In this document: positions 48,227 to 51,005 of the stretch, one piece after another
Position numbering within the stretch: the first letter of the stretch is position 1
Layout: each line of letters opens with the position of its first letter
Origin: Pseudomarimonas arenosa
GTDB lineage: Bacteria > Pseudomonadota > Gammaproteobacteria > Xanthomonadales > Xanthomonadaceae
DNA: 51,005 nt
Assembly: GCF_014841215.1 (NCBI RefSeq)
Contig: NZ_JACYTR010000030.1
Location: 1 to 51,005, forward strand
Reading direction: 5' to 3'
Notes under the pieces: model-generated
What the model was told of the DNA's origin: nothing
Databases searched by the model: none
Seen by the model: only the letters and a program-made list of their open reading frames with translations
Program-made: the position numbers and the translations under genes

Positions 48227-48477
48227 GGGATTCGGGGTTCGGGATTCGGGATTCGGGATTCGGGATTCGGGATTCGGGATTCGGGATTCGGGATTCGGGA
48301 TTCGGGATTCGGGATTCGGGATTCGGGATTCGGGATTCGCAAGAGCAAGAGCAAGAGCAAGCTCGCCCAGCGGTGTGCCAGACCTTAGGTACTCGGCACT
48401 GAACATTCGGTCAGAGTGGCAGGCCGACACTGCCTCAGTCCGCTTTTGCGAATCTCGAATCCCGAATCCCAAATTCC
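48227..48477. repeat. Heptamer-armed inverted element 2 (GGATTCG units) after mlaD
   Basis: The left arm is 16 tandem heptamers GGGATTC (48227-48338; the second is GGGGTTC). Then come GCAAGA hexamers (48339-48362) and a core to 48448 containing CTCGCCCAGCGG and CAGTCCGCTTTTG. The right arm 48449-48477 is the inverse, with only three full units (CGAATCT, CGAATCC twice) and one degenerate. The last ~14 codons of the downstream kinase gene lie in this arm. The open frame of G-F-G-I-R-D-S repeats on the plus strand is not a gene. Confidence 0.88.
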
Positions 48478-49970
48478 GGCTCTTCACCCGGCAACTCAAA
48501 CCAGAACAAGCAACCGCCGCCCTCGGCGGGTTCGGCACCAGCGTCGCCGCCGAGCCTGGTCAGGATGCGGGCAACGATGGACAGGCCGATGCCATGGCCT
48601 TCGGCGCTGTCGGGGTTGAGGCGGGAGAAGGGTTGAAATAACTTGGCATAGTCATCGCCGGTGATTCCGGGGCCGTGATCGCGGACCCAGAACCGCACGC
48701 GGCCATCAGCGGTCTGCTTAGCATCGAGTTCAATGGTCGGCGGCTTGCCACCGTACTTGATGGCATTCGATACGTAGTTGGTCCACACCGCCTCGACCCA
48801 GTCGGCGCGACCGACCGCCACTGGCCAGCTCTCAGGCTGGGATATGCTCGCGCCGCTGCGTTCGATCATCGGTTGCAGGCGGCTCAGGCATTCGTTGACG
48901 ATCTTGCCGCTGTCCAGGGCCTGCGGTTGCACTGGCCGATCGCTGCGCAGGCTGGCCAGGGTCAGCAGGGCGTCGATAATCTCGGCCATCTTGCGTGAGG
49001 TGCGGTGGATGGTCTGCAGTGACTCGCCGATCTGCTGCTCGGGCAACCTGTCACGCATCTCACTTAACAGGCCGGCCAGTCCAACCACCGTGGTCAGCGG
49101 AATCTTCAGGTCGTGCGCCACGGTGTGGGCATAGGCCTCCAGATCGCGGTTCTGCACCCGCAGCTCATCGGTCTGGCGTGCCAGTTGCTCCGATTGCAGC
49201 TGCAGAGCCCGGGTTCGCTCAGCGACTTGATCCTCCAGTCGATCCTTGTGTTCAGCGAGCTCTCGCGCCTGACGCCGCTCAACGGTCAGCAGTTGGCCGA
49301 TCCGCTCGCGCATCTGGTTCAGCGCCTGGGCGACCGAACCCAGTTCGTCCGATCGCTCACGGCGCTGCAGGCGCAGCGGCTGGTCCAGGCTGTCCAGCTG
49401 CATTCGCCCGGCGTAGTCGGCCATCTGCTGCAGATGGCGGGTGACCCAGCGGCGGAACAGGTAGGCCAGCAGAACGGCACTGGCGAGCAAGGCCATGCTG
49501 ACGCTGAGCAGGATACGAATCGATTCCTCGACCAGCCCGGCACGCAGCCGCTGATCGCTGAGTTTGACCCAAAGATGGCCCAGTGCGATTGGCTCGCTGC
49601 CGCCGAGCAGCGAGCGTTGCAGTGGAAAACTGCGCTCGGCCAGCGGTGGATCGTGCAGTTGGCCGACTTGCATGCGCTCACCGTGCGGGGTCTCCAGCAC
49701 CACTTCGGCGACGCCCTCGATGGCGCCGATGCCCTTCAGTTGCGTCTCGACGCGCGCCAGGTCCACCGCCCATAGCGCCTCTTCCAGGCCGGCCAGATAG
49801 ACCTGCTCGATATCGCTCAAATGGTTGATCAGCACGGCGCGCTGCTGCGCGTAGCGGGCCTGCACCTGCAAGGCGGTGATCAGCAACGCGCAGAGAAGTC
49901 CGATCAGTACGCTGGCGAGCGCCAGGCGGCGTCCGATGGGTTGGCTGACCGGGCTGACCGAAGGATTCAT
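48435..49970 (-). CDS. Sensor histidine kinase with repeat-derived C-terminus
   Basis: The 511-aa protein has TM1 (about 16-35), a periplasmic region (36-152), TM2 (153-172), HAMP (about 173-225), a coiled coil, HisKA (H286 in TVAHDLKIPLT) and HATPase (N box NYVSNAIKYGG; DHGPGI; GHGIGLSIV). The kinase fold ends near FWFELPG. The following EEPEFGIRDSRFAKAD is encoded by the right arm of heptamer element 2, so the natural C-terminus was probably replaced. It overlaps the binding-protein gene by 4 nt (ATGA). No response regulator is adjacent in the window. Confidence 0.92.
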   Translation of the reverse strand: MNPSVSPVSQPIGRRLALASVLIGLLCALLITALQVQARYAQQRAVLINHLSDIEQVYLAGLEEALWAVDLARVETQLKGIGAIEGVAEVVLETPHGERMQVGQLHDPPLAERSFPLQRSLLGGSEPIALGHLWVKLSDQRLRAGLVEESIRILLSVSMALLASAVLLAYLFRRWVTRHLQQMADYAGRMQLDSLDQPLRLQRRERSDELGSVAQALNQMRERIGQLLTVERRQARELAEHKDRLEDQVAERTRALQLQSEQLARQTDELRVQNRDLEAYAHTVAHDLKIPLTTVVGLAGLLSEMRDRLPEQQIGESLQTIHRTSRKMAEIIDALLTLASLRSDRPVQPQALDSGKIVNECLSRLQPMIERSGASISQPESWPVAVGRADWVEAVWTNYVSNAIKYGGKPPTIELDAKQTADGRVRFWVRDHGPGITGDDYAKLFQPFSRLNPDSAEGHGIGLSIVARILTRLGGDAGAEPAEGGGCLFWFELPGEEPEFGIRDSRFAKAD

Positions 49971-50872
49971 AGTTTGCCCTCGTCAGGGCGGAACCACAGC
50001 GCGGATTCAGCCACGGGCGTGCGTTGCGGCAACAGCGGATTGGCCAGGGAGAGTATTCGCCGGTCGGTCAGTCTGGCGCGCTCGATGGCAGACCCGAATT
50101 GCTGGCGAAACAAGGCCAGAAAGCTGCCGTCGGCCAGCGCTTGGCGCAGACCACGCTCGATCGCTTCAGCCAGTGGCTGGTTGTCAGGGTGCACAAAGAA
50201 ATACAGCGCCGACGGATAGTGCAACACCAGGGTGTTCTCCAGCGCCATCGACTGGTCTTGGCGCAGGGCCAGTTCGGCCCAGACTTCAGCGACTGAGCGG
50301 GGAAAGTAGTCGATATGCCCGCGGGCGAGCATGGCAAACAGTCCCTCGTAGTGCGGCGCTGTCTCAATCTTCAAACCCGCTGATTCGAGAACAGGCGTGT
50401 CTGGCCAGTCGTGTCCCTGGCCGCCGCGCAAGCCGGCCAGCGCGTGCAGACTGTCGATACGATCAAAGCGCGCTTGATCGCCCTGTCGAATCAGCAGTAG
50501 GCGCCAGCCAAACAGTCCACGATCAATCGGAATGCGGATCGGCCGCAGATCGCGCTCGCGCTGCTCCGAGGTGACCGTCCATAACACATCGATTCCCTTG
50601 CGTTCGGCCAGCAGCAGCAGGTTGCGCGATTGCTGCGCATGAACTTCGCTGGGCATGGCGATGAAGGAATGGCCAGCACGCTGCAGGGCCAGTTCGAGCA
50701 CCTGTACCGGGTAGCGGCTGCGGGGATCGCGGCTGGATTCGCCCGGCGGGTACAGCACGACTTGGCCACGCGGCGACTCGGCCCGCAGCTCGGGGAGCAA
50801 CGCCAGCACCGCGAGCAGGATCCACAGTCCGTTGCGCACCCAGGCCTCGAGTCGGTGTGAACTTCCGCACAT
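49967..50872 (-). CDS. Periplasmic solute-binding-like protein (family 3 type)
   Basis: The 301-aa protein has an N-terminal signal helix (about 12-31, LWILLAVLALLPELRA, cleavage after LRA) and a bilobed PBPb-like fold. VLYPPGESSRDPRSRYPVQV is the N-lobe start, and YEGLFAMLARGHIDYFPRSV is the C-lobe pattern of family 3 binding proteins. Co-encoded with the kinase, it is likely a sensory binding protein rather than a transporter part, since no permease is near. The start is ATG at 50872; a GTG at 50839 with GAGG upstream is a good alternative. The gene starts 39 nt from the heptamer array at 50911. Confidence 0.82.
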   Translation of the reverse strand: MCGSSHRLEAWVRNGLWILLAVLALLPELRAESPRGQVVLYPPGESSRDPRSRYPVQVLELALQRAGHSFIAMPSEVHAQQSRNLLLLAERKGIDVLWTVTSEQRERDLRPIRIPIDRGLFGWRLLLIRQGDQARFDRIDSLHALAGLRGGQGHDWPDTPVLESAGLKIETAPHYEGLFAMLARGHIDYFPRSVAEVWAELALRQDQSMALENTLVLHYPSALYFFVHPDNQPLAEAIERGLRQALADGSFLALFRQQFGSAIERARLTDRRILSLANPLLPQRTPVAESALWFRPDEGKL

Positions 50873-50910
50873 TATGGCCCGAGCGTGGCGGCTTGGGTGA
50901 AGGAGGCTGA

Positions 50911-51005
50911 GATTCGGGTTTCGGGTTTCGGGTTTCGGGATTCGGGATTCGGGATTCGGGATTCGCAAGAGCAAGAGCAAGAGCAAGAGCACGCTCGCCC
51001 AGCGG
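50911..51005. repeat. Heptamer-armed element 3, left part, cut by the window end
   Basis: A partial unit GATTC (50911-50915) is followed by three GGGTTTC and four GGGATTC heptamers (50916-50964), then four GCAAGA hexamers and GCACGCTCGCCCAGCGG (to 51005). The order of array, hexamers and CTCGCCCAGCGG is the same as in element 2 (48227-48380) and in the same orientation. The rest lies beyond the window. Confidence 0.85.

Noticed and set aside
48227-48338. Possible CRISPR array
   Set aside because: The units are 7 bp and contiguous, without spacers, and no cas genes are present.
48188-48402. Plus-strand frames encoding repeated GFGIRDS/FGIRDSG
   Set aside because: They are translations of the GGGATTC array with no start context; a heptamer repeat leaves every frame open.

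Overview
The window is GC-rich, densely coding chromosomal DNA, most likely from a gammaproteobacterium of the Xanthomonadales/Lysobacterales group (inference). The basis is a close E. coli-type TatD, GhrA, QueF and YdiI gene set, a xanthomonad-style TPR protein with a cyclase-like region, several c-di-GMP proteins, and many short interspersed palindromic repeats. No rRNA, tRNA, CRISPR array or intact insertion sequence was seen.

Layout. 1-913: non-coding, with nested ~135-bp tandem repeats. 1001-12957 (minus strand): M16 zinc peptidase, HcaT-like MFS transporter, DUF4156 lipoprotein, PEBP/YbhB protein, TPR-sulfotransferase-like protein, YheT-type hydrolase, PlsC-type acyltransferase, YdiI-type thioesterase, YkvA/DUF1232 protein, TatD. 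13087-18549 (minus): a 1358-aa two-module envelope protein of unknown function, a small membrane-anchored protein with an L7/L12-C-terminal-like helix pair, and an FHA-GGDEF cyclase. 18991-24236 (plus): a WspR-like GGDEF protein with a decayed receiver, a 7TM-GAF-GAF-GGDEF-EAL protein, GhrA. 24426-32849: UMF1-type MFS, a small membrane protein, a GNAT-nitrilase fusion, a TPR protein with a dead cyclase-like domain, a 95-aa secreted-looking protein, QueF, DUF2269. 32893-35162: SDR-DoxX fusion and a quinone-oxidoreductase-like enzyme with overlapping ends.

35200-45801 (minus) is one tightly overlapping chemosensory operon of the Wsp/alternative-cellular-function kind: CheW, CheR-TPR, CheW, MCP, CheA-REC, CheB and a large multi-receiver hybrid kinase with an Hpt domain. 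It contains no flagellar genes and no WspR-type cyclase, but an orphan WspR-like GGDEF protein lies about 16 kb away at 18991. Divergent from it are mlaF, mlaE and mlaD (outer-membrane lipid asymmetry transport), not followed by mlaC or mlaB. The window ends with a periplasmic solute-binding protein and histidine kinase pair (49967-50872 and 48435-49970).

The most unusual non-coding content is two repeat families. The first, in and around the mla locus (47573-47734, 48227-48477, and 50911 to the window end), has a ~100-110-nt core flanked by inverted arrays of heptamers. The heptamer sequence differs between elements but matches between the two arms of one element, and one array is a strong G-quadruplex candidate. 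The second (about 6610-6790 and 18807-18956) is a five-hairpin element with compensatory stem changes, a GNRA-type loop and a terminator-like 3' end. Both copies sit just upstream of a gene in the same orientation.
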